A stretch of DNA of 64,000 bases from DASUPK01 sp963848955. GTDB taxonomy: Bacteria > Actinomycetota > Thermoleophilia > Solirubrobacterales > 70-9. The DNA is taken from NCBI GenBank assembly GCA_963848955.1, contig CAWKFQ010000017.1, forward strand, positions 394,391 to 458,390. The letters run 5' to 3'. A model generated the notes under the pieces. It saw only the letters and a program-made list of their open reading frames with translations. It was not told the origin of the DNA and did no database searches. Numbering within the stretch: position 1 is the stretch's first letter; every line of letters starts with the position of its first letter. A program made the position numbers and the translations under genes. Below, in pieces: positions 1 through 8,184 of this stretch.

Positions 1-500
1 CGAAGCCCGTCACCTCGACGCCCTCGGCGATGCGCGCCCCCGCGGCGCGCGCCCGCTCGGCCAGGTGCCGCACGGTCTGCATCGCATCCGCCCAGCCGCC
101 CCGGCTCTCATAGAGGACGCCCTCGACGGGGGCCTCCCAATCGGGCCAGGTCCAGGTCAGGTACTCGCGGCAGCCGTGCCGCGCCGACCACGAGCTCTGA
201 CTCGTATCCGGCGTCCTCATGCTGTTCGCGGATCGCCACCAGATCCTCGACCTGAGCCCCAGGCACCGCGGCCAGGTAGCCGACCTGCCTGAACCCGTAG
301 CCGGCGGGGTCCTCCTCGAACATCTCGACCGACTGCCGGATCAGGTCCGTGACCGCCGGCGAGCGGTAGTAGTTGCGCACGATCCCGCCGGCGATGCCCG
401 AGGCGCCGGCGCCGATCCGGTCCTTCTCCAGGACGAGCACGTCGGCGCCGCGCTCCGCCAGGCGCCAGGCGGCGGAGAGGCCGTGGACGCCGCCGCCCAC
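1..500 (-). CDS. FAD-dependent amine/sarcosine-type oxidoreductase, partial, frameshifted
   Basis: This is the N-terminal part of a DAO-superfamily flavoenzyme that runs off the left edge. A GGGVHGLSAAWRLAERG dinucleotide-binding loop is followed by a GIVRNYYRSP segment typical of the sarcosine-oxidase beta/MgdA-like group. The reading phase changes near position 170, after which the frame resumes with EYLTWTWPDWEAP. The only in-frame start is GTG at 500, which would remove the first beta strand of the fold, so the true start is probably upstream in another phase. It is paralogous to the next gene (shared ARAAGA-EGVEVTGF block) and is the last visible gene of the minus-strand operon. The substrate is inferred from context to be an N-methylated amino acid. 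Confidence 0.7.
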
Positions 501-521
501 GACGACGTGGCTCGCGCTCCC

Positions 522-1812
522 TCAGCTCCACGGGTAGGGGCTGCTCGAGACCGGGTGCAGGTCGCCGGTCTCGAAGCGCTCGAAGCGGAAGGGGTGAAGG
601 AGGGAGGAGTGCTCGCCCTGAAGCACCCGGGCGATCTCCCGTCCGACGGCGATCATCTTGTAGCCGTGGTTCGAGTCGGCGGCCACGTAGACGTTCGGCA
701 GCATCCGATCGAAGACGGGGAAGTTGTCGGGGCTGAAGGCTCCGGCTCCCCCGGACCGCTCCTGGACGTAGCTGGCGCGGCAGCCCTGGAACCGCTCCAT
801 GCAGTGGGAGAGCGCCGCGCACCAGAGATCGGGGAACCCCGGCTCCACGCTGCCGGTCGGATAGGGGTCCACCTCGAAGCTGTCACCCACGGTCAGGGGC
901 TGGGCGCCCCCCTGGACCGTCCGCCGGTCCGGCTTCACGTAGATCCCCCACGGCTGGTCCGTGACCAGCTCGCCGTCGTCGGCGATCAGAGGGCGATGGG
1001 AGTCGACGTGCAGTACCGGCGACTCGCGCCCATCGTCCGTGCTCAGCGTCGAGGGCGGCAGGGCCACCTCCCCCTCCTGCAGGTACCAGTAGGTCCACAT
1101 CGGGAGGTCGCGATCGACGGACCCGTCAGGTCGGCGCACATCGATGCGGCCGGGTTGCCCGAGCATCTCCCAGAGGGAAGCGATCCACGGGCCGACGGCG
1201 ACCACGACCTGGTCCACGCGGACGTCGCCGGCGGTGGTCTCGACGCGCTCGACGGCGCCCGAGCCGTCCAGGGAGAAGCCGGTGACCTCGACGCCCTCGA
1301 CGATCGTCGCCCCGGCGGCGCGGGCCTTGTCGGCCAGGCCCAGCATCGACTCGCGGTTGAAGGCGAAGCCGCCGGCGCGCTCGTGGAGGCAGACGGTCAG
1401 CCCGTCGGCGCGCCAGTCCCCGAACAGGCCCCGCATGTGGGCGGCCACCTCGTCCTCTCCTGTGTGGAGCTCCGACGGGTAGCCGATCCGCTGCTGGCGC
1501 TCGAATACCTCCGAGAGCTCATCCTCCTGGGCGGGCGGGCCGAGCGCGACGTACCCGGAGCCGTGATAGCTGAGGGCATCGGGATCGGACTCCCAGATCT
1601 CGACGCAGGCCGCCATCAGCTCCTGCATGGCCGGCTGGAAGTAGTTGTTCCGGATCACCCCGCAGGCGATCCCCGAGGCGCCCGCCGCGACCCCGGCCTT
1701 GTCGACGACCAGCGCCTCCTCTCCCGCTATCGGCCAGGTGCCAGGCGGTGGACAGCCCGTGGACGCCGGCGCCGATCACCAGATGGCGCGCGGAGTCGGG
1801 CAGCGCCGGCAT
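522..1812 (-). CDS. FAD-dependent oxidoreductase (sarcosine oxidase beta/MgdA-like), frameshifted
   Basis: ATG at 1812 opens with MPALPDSARHLVIGAGVHGL, the FAD-binding beta-alpha-beta motif. One extra base near 1730 shifts the frame; reading continues from EEALVVDK through VIRNNYFQPAM to a C-terminal GYKMIAVGREIARVL block that closes the FAD domain. Corrected length is about 430 residues, normal for DAO-family oxidases. The family oxidises secondary amines such as sarcosine or N-methylglutamate with FAD. It lies at the distal end of an operon with glutamate-synthase-like and glutamine-synthetase-like genes, which suggests an N-methylglutamate-dehydrogenase-like role (inference). The stop precedes the paralogous gene by about 22 bases. 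Confidence 0.75.
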
Positions 1813-1821
1813 CAGCTCAAC

Positions 1822-2265
1822 TCAGTGCTCCGGGGGCTCCCAGCCCTCGAGCACCGGTGGCCTCCAGTCGTCGCCGACGGTCTTCGAGTCGCGCACCCAG
1901 GGGCCGAGCTCGGGCTGGGGAAACTTGGCGTGCGGGCCCTTCAGCCGGATGCCGTACGAGTTGCCGGAGGTGAGGTGTGCGATCAGCACCTTCCGCGCGA
2001 TCTCGTTCTCGCGTCCCTCAGGGATCGGGAAGTAGATCCGCAGGAAGGAATTCGAGTAGCGGTCGAAGACGGCGGGAGTCCCCTCCTCCTCCAGCAGCTC
2101 GACGTCCTCGAGCCAATTGAGGTCCTTGCCAGGCGTGGCCGCATCGAGGTCGATGCCCTCGACCAGGGAGATGTCCTCCTGGTACGGAAAGCGCTTGCCG
2201 GAGAGGTACTCCGCGTCGATCGAGACGACCTTCTCCGGCTCGCGGACCTCGTCGGCGCGGGTCAC
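1822..2265 (-). CDS. Conserved hypothetical protein of the amine-utilisation operon
   Basis: This is a 147-residue soluble acidic protein that I do not recognise. The GTG start at 2265 overlaps the stop of the upstream FMN glutamate-synthase-like gene (GTGA), so translational coupling is likely; nine bases separate its stop from the next flavoenzyme. Features are a charged N-terminus, a middle segment DRYSNSFLRIYFPIPEGRE and a C-terminal WEPPEH. No signal peptide or membrane segment is visible. Position between a synthase-like and a dehydrogenase-like unit suggests a small subunit or substrate-carrier role, which is inference only. Confidence 0.7.
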   Translation of the reverse strand: MTRADEVREPEKVVSIDAEYLSGKRFPYQEDISLVEGIDLDAATPGKDLNWLEDVELLEEEGTPAVFDRYSNSFLRIYFPIPEGRENEIARKVLIAHLTSGNSYGIRLKGPHAKFPQPELGPWVRDSKTVGDDWRPPVLEGWEPPEH

Positions 2266-3722
2266 TGGCCGTCCTCCGCGCCCGTGCGCGCCGCGTCCGG
2301 GATGTAGTCCACCGGATTCTCGAGGTACTGGTCGAGCAGGGTGCGGATCTCGTCGAGCGCGCGCTCCTCGGTGACGCCGGGGATGTACTCCGTGCCGGCC
2401 AGGGGCACCCGCGCCATGGCGGAAGCCTCGACGGTGAGCGCGGCGAGGTCCTCGGGCTCGAGGTTGTGAACGCTCGTCTTGCCGCAGGCCCGGGCCAGCA
2501 TCTGGACCTCGAGCGTCAGGGCGTGCAGGAAGTTGAAGACGCGCTGCGCCGCCTCGTCGACGTCGAGCCGCTTGCGCAGCTCGGGGTCCTGCGTGGTGAT
2601 CCCGACCGGGCATCGCCCGGTGTGGCAGTGGTAGCACTGGCCGGCCGGGACGCCGACGGTCCCCTCGTAGTCGGTGACGCCGGGGATCTCCTTGTTGCAG
2701 TTGAGCGCCATCAGCGCCGAGTGCCCGATCGCGATCGCGTCGGCGCCGAGGGCAAGGCACTTCGCGACGTCGCCGCCGTTGCGAATCCCGCCGGCGACGA
2801 CCAGGTCCACGTCGTCGGAGAGTCCGACGTCCTCCAGCGCGCGGCGCGCCTCCGGGATCGCGGCCAGCAGCGGGATCCCGGTCTCCTCGGCGGCGATGTG
2901 CGGGCCCGCGCCGGTACCACCCTCAGCACCGTCCAGATAGATGATGTCGGGGCCGCACTTGGCGGCCATGCGGACGTCGTCGTAGACCCGTGCCGCGCCC
3001 AACTTGAGCTGAATCGGGACCTCGTAGTTGGTGGCCTCCCGGGTCTCCTGAACCTTCAGCGAGAGGTCGTCGGGACCGAGCCAGTCCGGATGGCGCGCGG
3101 GCGAGCGCTGGTCGATGCCCGCCGGAAGGCTCCGCATCTCGGCGACCTGTTCGGTCACCTTCTGGCCCATCAGGTGCCCGCCGACCCCGACCTTGCAGCC
3201 CTGGCCGATGAAGAACTCGATCCCGTCGGCCAGCATCAGGTGATGGGGGTTGAAGCCGTAGCGGCTCTGAATCACCTGGTAGTACCACTTGGTCGAGAGG
3301 TCGCGCTCGGGCGGGATCATCCCTCCCTCTCCCGAGCAGGTCGCGGAGCCGGCCATCGAGGCGCCCTTGGCGAGGGCCATCTTGGCCTCGAGCGACAGCG
3401 CGCCGAAGCTCATGCCGGTGATGTAGACGGGGATGTCGAGCTCGAGCGGCTTCTTCGCGAATCGGCTGCCGAGGACCGTCGTGGTGTCGCACTTCTCCCG
3501 GTAGCCCTCGATCACGAAGCGGGTCAGGGTTCCGGGCAGGAAGATCAGGTCGTCCCAGCCGGGAAGCTTCTTGAACATCGAGAAGCCGCGCATCCGGTAG
3601 CGGCCGAGCTCGGCCTTCATGTGGATGTCGTTGATCACCTCGGGCGTGAAGATCGGGCTGCGTCCGATCACCTCGCGCCCCGCCGGAGCCTCCCCTGACG
3701 CGTCCTTGCTCTGCTCCGCCAT
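2262..3722 (-). CDS. FMN-binding glutamate synthase-domain protein (MgsC/GlxD-like)
   Basis: This 486-residue protein has the glutamate synthase alpha/beta barrel: GMSFGALS at residues 103-110, the FMN-site region LDGAEGGTGAGP around 264-275, and GGIRNGGD around 311-318. A cysteine cluster (Cys363, Cys366, Cys371 in CYHCHTGRCPVGI) matches the 3Fe-4S ligands of GltS enzymes. It lacks the amidotransferase and GXGXG domains of a full glutamate synthase; those are the next two genes upstream, giving the split three-subunit form seen in N-methylglutamate synthase (MgsABC) and GlxBCD systems. With a GmaS-like gene in the same operon, methylamine-derived N-methylglutamate synthesis is the favoured role, but plain glutamate synthesis is possible. 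Confidence 0.85.
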   Translation of the reverse strand: MAEQSKDASGEAPAGREVIGRSPIFTPEVINDIHMKAELGRYRMRGFSMFKKLPGWDDLIFLPGTLTRFVIEGYREKCDTTTVLGSRFAKKPLELDIPVYITGMSFGALSLEAKMALAKGASMAGSATCSGEGGMIPPERDLSTKWYYQVIQSRYGFNPHHLMLADGIEFFIGQGCKVGVGGHLMGQKVTEQVAEMRSLPAGIDQRSPARHPDWLGPDDLSLKVQETREATNYEVPIQLKLGAARVYDDVRMAAKCGPDIIYLDGAEGGTGAGPHIAAEETGIPLLAAIPEARRALEDVGLSDDVDLVVAGGIRNGGDVAKCLALGADAIAIGHSALMALNCNKEIPGVTDYEGTVGVPAGQCYHCHTGRCPVGITTQDPELRKRLDVDEAAQRVFNFLHALTLEVQMLARACGKTSVHNLEPEDLAALTVEASAMARVPLAGTEYIPGVTEERALDEIRTLLDQYLENPVDYIPDAARTGAEDGQ

Positions 3723-3732
3723 CGTGGTCCTC

Positions 3733-4518
3733 CTAGAGAACGAGCTTGCGCTCGCTCGGTTCGAGGTTGTCGTAGTTGTAGAGCTTCTTGCCCGACACGA
3801 ATTTGCGCAGGTCAGGCGGCCTCCCGAGCCCGTAGATCGAGAACTTGCGCTCGACCAGCTCGGTGTCCTCGTCCGTCCAGTCGGCCTCCACGCAGTCGAT
3901 GCCGAGGGAGGCGATCTCGCCCCCGACGTAGATGGTGCCGTCGTACATCGAGTCCCCCAGCCCGTGGCCGACGTCGCCGAGGATGATCTGGCGCCCCCGC
4001 TGCAGCATGAAGCCGGTCATCGAGGCGGCGTTGCCGAGCACGATGATGGTGCCGCCCTTCTGATCGATCCCGGTCCGCGCGCCGACGTCACCCTTGACGA
4101 CCAGGTCGCCACCCCGCAGCGCCGCGCCCGCCAGCGAGCCGGCGTTGTTCTCGACGATGACGACGCCGGACATCATGTTCTCGGCCACCGACCAGCCGAC
4201 GCGCCCGGTGATCTCGACCTCGGGCCCGTCGATCAGCCCGCAGCCGAAGTACCCCAGGCTGCCCTCGAACCGGATCCGGCAACGGGCCAGGATCGCCACG
4301 CCGAGGGAGTGACGGGCGCTCGGATCGCGCACGGTCACGTCGGTGACGCCCTCCTCGTAGATCAGCCACCGCAGCTCGGCGTTGATCTTGCGCGTGGTCA
4401 TGTCGCGAGCCTCGATCACTGCGCTCTGCCCGTCGATCTTCGCCTGCTTCGGAATGGAGTCGTCGAGCTCGACGAGCCCGCGCTCGTCCATGCGGGGCTG
4501 CTCGCTCACCTGCTCCAC
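3733..4518 (-). CDS. GXGXG-domain glutamate synthase subunit (MgsB/GlxC-like)
   Basis: This 261-residue protein is a stand-alone version of the glutamate synthase C-terminal right-handed beta-helix domain. Repeated glycine turns are visible (GYFGCGLIDGPEVEITGRVG, NNAGSLAGAALRGGDLVVKG, GGTIIVLGNAAS). In the family this domain is structural and organises subunit contacts and the ammonia tunnel. The start at 4518 overlaps the stop of the amidotransferase gene by 13 bases, and its own stop lies 10 bases before the FMN subunit, consistent with one polycistronic mRNA and a three-subunit complex. Confidence 0.85.
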   Translation of the reverse strand: MEQVSEQPRMDERGLVELDDSIPKQAKIDGQSAVIEARDMTTRKINAELRWLIYEEGVTDVTVRDPSARHSLGVAILARCRIRFEGSLGYFGCGLIDGPEVEITGRVGWSVAENMMSGVVIVENNAGSLAGAALRGGDLVVKGDVGARTGIDQKGGTIIVLGNAASMTGFMLQRGRQIILGDVGHGLGDSMYDGTIYVGGEIASLGIDCVEADWTDEDTELVERKFSIYGLGRPPDLRKFVSGKKLYNYDNLEPSERKLVL

Positions 4519-5438
4519 ACGCGCACCTCGCCCTCGTACGGGTCGTGAGTCTCGATCTCGCGGTCGAGCACCTGGCGGATCGCGACCTCCTCGGAGGCCA
4601 GGGCCACGATGTCATCGTCCTCGTAGAGCACCAGCGGCTTGGCGCCGAGCTCGTCCTTGGCGACTCCCAGCGAGTCCTCCGTGACGCAGATGTAGGTGAA
4701 GACCCCGTCCAGGTCCTCGAGGCTCTGATGCATCGCCTCCTCGAGCGTCCGGCCTCTAGTCATCTGCTCGGCGAGGTAGACAGCGATGATCTCCGAGTCG
4801 CAGTCGGACTGGAAGCGGTGGCCGGCCCGGGTCAGGCGCCGCCGCCAGTCGTGGAAGTTGGTGAGCTGGCCGTTGTGGACGACTGCGACGTCCGGGAACG
4901 GATAGGCCCAGTAAGGGTGGGCGTTGGCGATGTCCACGTCCGACTCGGTCGCCATCCGCGCGTGACCGATCGCGTGGGTGCCCGTGAACTCCCCCAGCCG
5001 GTACCCGCCCGAGACCGTCTCGGCGTCGCCGAGGTCCTTGATGATCTCGAGCGAGCGCCCGAGGGAGAGAACCTCGGTGTGGCGCACCCGCTCGACCGCA
5101 TCGGCGAGCTGCTTCAGGTCGCCGTCGAAGTCGAAGACGATCGTCATCGTGCGCGGCGCCTCCTTGATCTCCTCGATCCGGGCACCGGCGGCGCGCATGC
5201 GCGTCTCGACCTCGCCCCGCTGCCGCTGCATCCGACGTTCGAGGTCGGGGTCGTGCTCGGTCGACTCGCTCAACTTCACGTGCATCACGTACGTCCCGCC
5301 GTCGCCGCCGCGGTAGAGCGCGAAGCCGGTCGAGTCCGGCCCCCGATGCTTCATCGCCTGGAGCATCCGGGTCATGTCGCGCCCGACCTGCTCCTGCCCC
5401 CCACCGTTCCGATAGATGATCCCCGCTATCCCGCACAC
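4506..5438 (-). CDS. Class II glutamine amidotransferase (MgsA/GlxB-like)
   Basis: This 310-residue Ntn-type amidotransferase starts MCGIAGI, so Cys2 is the nucleophile exposed after Met removal. HRGPDSTGFALYRG, the ARMATESDVDIANAHPYW substrate segment and HNGQLTNFHDWRR match the PurF/GltS glutaminase fold. It would release ammonia from glutamine, or methylamine from gamma-glutamylmethylamide if the pathway is N-methylglutamate synthesis, for the neighbouring FMN subunit. It is followed with a 13-base overlap by the GXGXG gene and preceded by the glutamine-synthetase-like gene after 19 bases. Confidence 0.88.
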   Translation of the reverse strand: MCGIAGIIYRNGGGQEQVGRDMTRMLQAMKHRGPDSTGFALYRGGDGGTYVMHVKLSESTEHDPDLERRMQRQRGEVETRMRAAGARIEEIKEAPRTMTIVFDFDGDLKQLADAVERVRHTEVLSLGRSLEIIKDLGDAETVSGGYRLGEFTGTHAIGHARMATESDVDIANAHPYWAYPFPDVAVVHNGQLTNFHDWRRRLTRAGHRFQSDCDSEIIAVYLAEQMTRGRTLEEAMHQSLEDLDGVFTYICVTEDSLGVAKDELGAKPLVLYEDDDIVALASEEVAIRQVLDREIETHDPYEGEVRVWSR

Positions 5439-5457
5439 GGTCGATCACCCACCGAGC

Positions 5458-6903
5458 TCATGGCATGACGTCCAGGTACTGCTCACGCTCCCAGTCGGTC
5501 ACAGCTGCCAGGTAGCGCTCCCACTCGTCACGCTTGTAGTGCATGAAGACATCGTAGAGACGGCCGGGCATCGCCCCGCGGACCACGTCATCGGCCTCGA
5601 GCGCGTCCAGCGCTTCGCCCAGGTGGTCCGGCACCCGCTCGAACTCCGCGCCCTCGGCGAGCAGGTCGTAGGTGTTCCGCTGCTGGGGGGGACCGGGATC
5701 GAGCTCCCGGCGAACCCCGTCCAGGCCGGCGGTGAGCAGCCCGGCCTGGGTCAGGTACGGGTTGCAGGAGGAGTCCACTCCGCGAAACTCGAAGCGGCCG
5801 CCGCTGGCGACCCGCACCGTGCAGGTGCGGTTCTGCCAGCCGTAGTTCTTGTAGACGGGCGCCCAGAAGCCGAAGTCCCACATCCGCTTGTAGGAGTTGA
5901 CCGTCGGCGAGCCGATACAGACCAGCGCCCGGAAGTGGTCCAGGATCCCGCCCATGAACCGCTGACCCACCTCTGAGAGCTGCGCCGGCCCGTCCGGGTC
6001 GTGAAAGACGTTGTTGCCTTCCCCATCGAGCAGAGTGAAGTGATGGTGGTGCCCGTTCGCGGACACCCCGGTGAACGGTTTCGGCATGAACGATGCGTGG
6101 AGGCCGTGCTTGCGCCCGACGGCGCTGCAGATCTGGCGGTAGGTGCTGATGTTGTCCGCCGTCCGCAGCGCACGATCGAAGCGGAAGTTGAGCTCCAGCT
6201 GGCCGGGGGCGTCCTCGTGGTCCCCGTAGCTCATGTCGAGGCCCATCGCCTTGCCGTAGGCGACCACGTCGAGGATCACCGGCTGCAGCTGCTCGAACTG
6301 GTTGATGTGGTAGCACCAGGGCTTGGTGACGCCCTCGGGCTCCTCGCCGGGCTCGGGGATCTTCAACCACATCATCTCGGGCTCGATCCCGCACAGGAAC
6401 GAGTAGCCGAGCTCCTCCTCGACCTCGTGGGCGACCCGCTTCAGGTTCTGCCGCGGGTCCGCGTCGAGCAGCTCCCCCGTCTCGGTGTCGTAGCAGTCGC
6501 AGTAGACCCGAGCCACCCGAGGGTCCCAGGGCAGGGCCTCGAAGGTGTCGAGGTCGGCCATCGCGGCCAGCTCCGACTCCTCCGGCCCGAAGCCGATGTA
6601 GTTGCCCTGGCGATCGGTGAACAGGTCCGCCGTCGCTCCGTAGACCAGCTGGTAGCCGCGGGCAGCGACCTTCGGGAACCAGCTCGCCACCACGCCCTTG
6701 CCGTTGATGTGACCGCTGATCGAGATCTGCTGGAAGAAGACGTACTCGATCCCCTCGCTCTCGATCCGCTTCTCGATCTCGGCGATCTTCTCCGCTCGGC
6801 CGGGCGCGTCGCGCGCCTCCTCCAGGGTCGGCGGGGCGGGCTCGATCTTCGGCGAGGAGAGTGCGGCCTCGACCTCGCTGGGCACCTCGTTCTGCGACGC
6901 CAT
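5458..6903 (-). CDS. glnT: Glutamine synthetase family: type III / gamma-glutamylmethylamide synthetase (GlnT/GmaS)
   Basis: This 481-residue GS-fold ligase is first gene of the operon. Signatures are CGIEPEMMW (metal-binding glutamate), GDHEDAPGQLELNF, a histidine-rich SANGHHHHFTL in place of the usual NGSGMH, and RFEFRGVDSSCNPYL near the C-terminus. Length and motifs fit the GlnT/GmaS branch rather than GlnA. GmaS ligates methylamine to glutamate with ATP; GlnT uses ammonia. Downstream synthase-like and amine-oxidase-like genes favour methylamine or a related amine (inference). The ATG at 6903 faces the divergent aldolase gene across about 214 bases. Confidence 0.82.
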   Translation of the reverse strand: MASQNEVPSEVEAALSSPKIEPAPPTLEEARDAPGRAEKIAEIEKRIESEGIEYVFFQQISISGHINGKGVVASWFPKVAARGYQLVYGATADLFTDRQGNYIGFGPEESELAAMADLDTFEALPWDPRVARVYCDCYDTETGELLDADPRQNLKRVAHEVEEELGYSFLCGIEPEMMWLKIPEPGEEPEGVTKPWCYHINQFEQLQPVILDVVAYGKAMGLDMSYGDHEDAPGQLELNFRFDRALRTADNISTYRQICSAVGRKHGLHASFMPKPFTGVSANGHHHHFTLLDGEGNNVFHDPDGPAQLSEVGQRFMGGILDHFRALVCIGSPTVNSYKRMWDFGFWAPVYKNYGWQNRTCTVRVASGGRFEFRGVDSSCNPYLTQAGLLTAGLDGVRRELDPGPPQQRNTYDLLAEGAEFERVPDHLGEALDALEADDVVRGAMPGRLYDVFMHYKRDEWERYLAAVTDWEREQYLDVMP

Positions 6904-7117
6904 GTGGGCTCCTTGGGGCGCGGACGTCCTGTCGCGCTCACTCTATCCGACGATTGAACAAAAAGGTACATTCGCCCGCGCCAGCCGTGACGTTCACCTA
7001 ATGATCTGGCCCGACTAAAAGGGTTTGCTCTATATGTCCGCTGGGCACTTTGCTTGATCCGGCGGGGCTGAGCCGCTTGACTGCGACGACCATCGGCCCG
7101 CCGAACGAGGGAGAGAG
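6904..7117. promoter_or_regulatory. Divergent promoter region with small palindrome
   Basis: This intergenic region separates the GlnT/GmaS operon (minus) and the aldolase gene (plus). A perfect inverted repeat GTGA-CGT-TCAC lies at 6987-6997, near the middle, and could be an operator. AT-rich stretches at 6956-6967 and 7015-7035 could hold -10 elements, but no promoter can be assigned with confidence. A GAGAGAG Shine-Dalgarno-like tract precedes the plus-strand ATG at 7118. Confidence 0.35.
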
Positions 7118-8137
7118 ATGACGATCCCAGTGCGGTTGCATCGCAGCGAGCTCTGCGTCCCCGGAACCAACATGCGGATGCTCGAGAAGGCGCCTGGACT
7201 GGGCGCCGACGTGGTCATGCTCGATCTGGAGGACGCCGTGGCCCCGGACGACAAGCCCGGCGCGCGGGAGAACGTGATCGCGGCGCTCCGTGAGCTCGAC
7301 TGGGGCGGTTGCTGCGTGAGCGTCCGCATCAACGGGCTGGACACGCACTACTGCTATCGCGACATAGTCGACGTCGTCGAGCAGAGCGGACGGTTCCTCG
7401 ACACGGTCCTGGTCCCGAAGGTCGCGTCGGCGGGGGACATCCACCTCGTCGCGACCCTGCTCGACCAGATCGAGGAGGCCGTCGGGATCGAGAAGCCGAT
7501 CGGGATCACGGCGCTGATCGAGACCGCGCCCGGAATGGTGAACCTCGATGAGATCGCTGCCAGCTGCCCCGAGCGGCTGGAGGCGCTGATCTTCGGCGTC
7601 GCGGACTATGCGGCCTCGATCCAGAGCCACACCGCCTCGATCGGCGGCTCGGATGCCGGCTACGCCGTGCTCACCGACCCGAACGGCGATGCCGAGGTGG
7701 ACCGGGATCTCCACTGGGGCGACCAATGGCACTACCCCCTGGCCCGGATCGCGGTCACCTGCCGCGCCCACGGGCTGCGGCCGATCGACGGCCCGTTCGG
7801 GGACTTCGGCGACGCGGACGGCTACACGGTCGCGGCGCGGCGTGCCTCGATCCTCGGCTTCGAGGGCAAGTGGTGCATCCACCCGAGCCAGATCGAGCTC
7901 GCCAACGAGGTCTTCTCCCCCAACCAGCGCCTGGTCTCCCGGACCCGGCGGATCATGGCGGCGATGGAGGAGGCCGCCCGTGCGGGCAAGGGCGCGGTCT
8001 CCCTCGACGGCCGGCTGATCGACGCGGCCTCGCTGCGGATGGCGGAGCACCTGCTCACCAAGATCGATCTGATCGAGGAGCGCGAGAACGGCTCTCGGCC
8101 GGCGGTCGGCGTGGCTGAGCACGCCGCAGCGGGCTGA
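7118..8137 (+). CDS. HpcH/HpaI aldolase family, malyl-CoA/citramalyl-CoA lyase-like
   Basis: This 339-residue CitE/Mcl-type lyase has ELCVPGTNMRMLEKA at the N-terminus, the metal/CoA-site DLEDAV around residue 40, ALIETAPGMVNLDEIA around 134 and FGVADYA around 167. The family cleaves or forms L-malyl-CoA or beta-methylmalyl-CoA, yielding glyoxylate and acetyl- or propionyl-CoA. With a serine-glyoxylate-type aminotransferase 2 kb away, a role in glyoxylate turnover (serine cycle or 3-hydroxypropionate-like) is plausible. It is divergent from the amine operon and followed after 47 bases by phosphoribulokinase on the same strand. Confidence 0.85.
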   Translation: MTIPVRLHRSELCVPGTNMRMLEKAPGLGADVVMLDLEDAVAPDDKPGARENVIAALRELDWGGCCVSVRINGLDTHYCYRDIVDVVEQSGRFLDTVLVPKVASAGDIHLVATLLDQIEEAVGIEKPIGITALIETAPGMVNLDEIAASCPERLEALIFGVADYAASIQSHTASIGGSDAGYAVLTDPNGDAEVDRDLHWGDQWHYPLARIAVTCRAHGLRPIDGPFGDFGDADGYTVAARRASILGFEGKWCIHPSQIELANEVFSPNQRLVSRTRRIMAAMEEAARAGKGAVSLDGRLIDAASLRMAEHLLTKIDLIEERENGSRPAVGVAEHAAAG

Positions 8138-8184
8138 CGGCAGCCGCTCAGCGGCCCGCACGCGCATCTGACATCCTTCCGCGG

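Noticed and set aside
219..1973. 584-residue plus-strand open frame
   Set aside because: It is the antisense shadow of the two flavoprotein genes; its text is Gly/Ala/Val/Asp-rich without motifs, while the minus strand encodes recognisable FAD proteins.
2466..3698. 410-residue plus-strand open frame
   Set aside because: Antisense of the FMN glutamate-synthase-like gene, a common effect in high-GC DNA.
6998..8167. 389-residue minus-strand frame opposite the aldolase gene
   Set aside because: No motifs; the plus strand encodes a clear malyl-CoA-lyase-like protein over the same bases.
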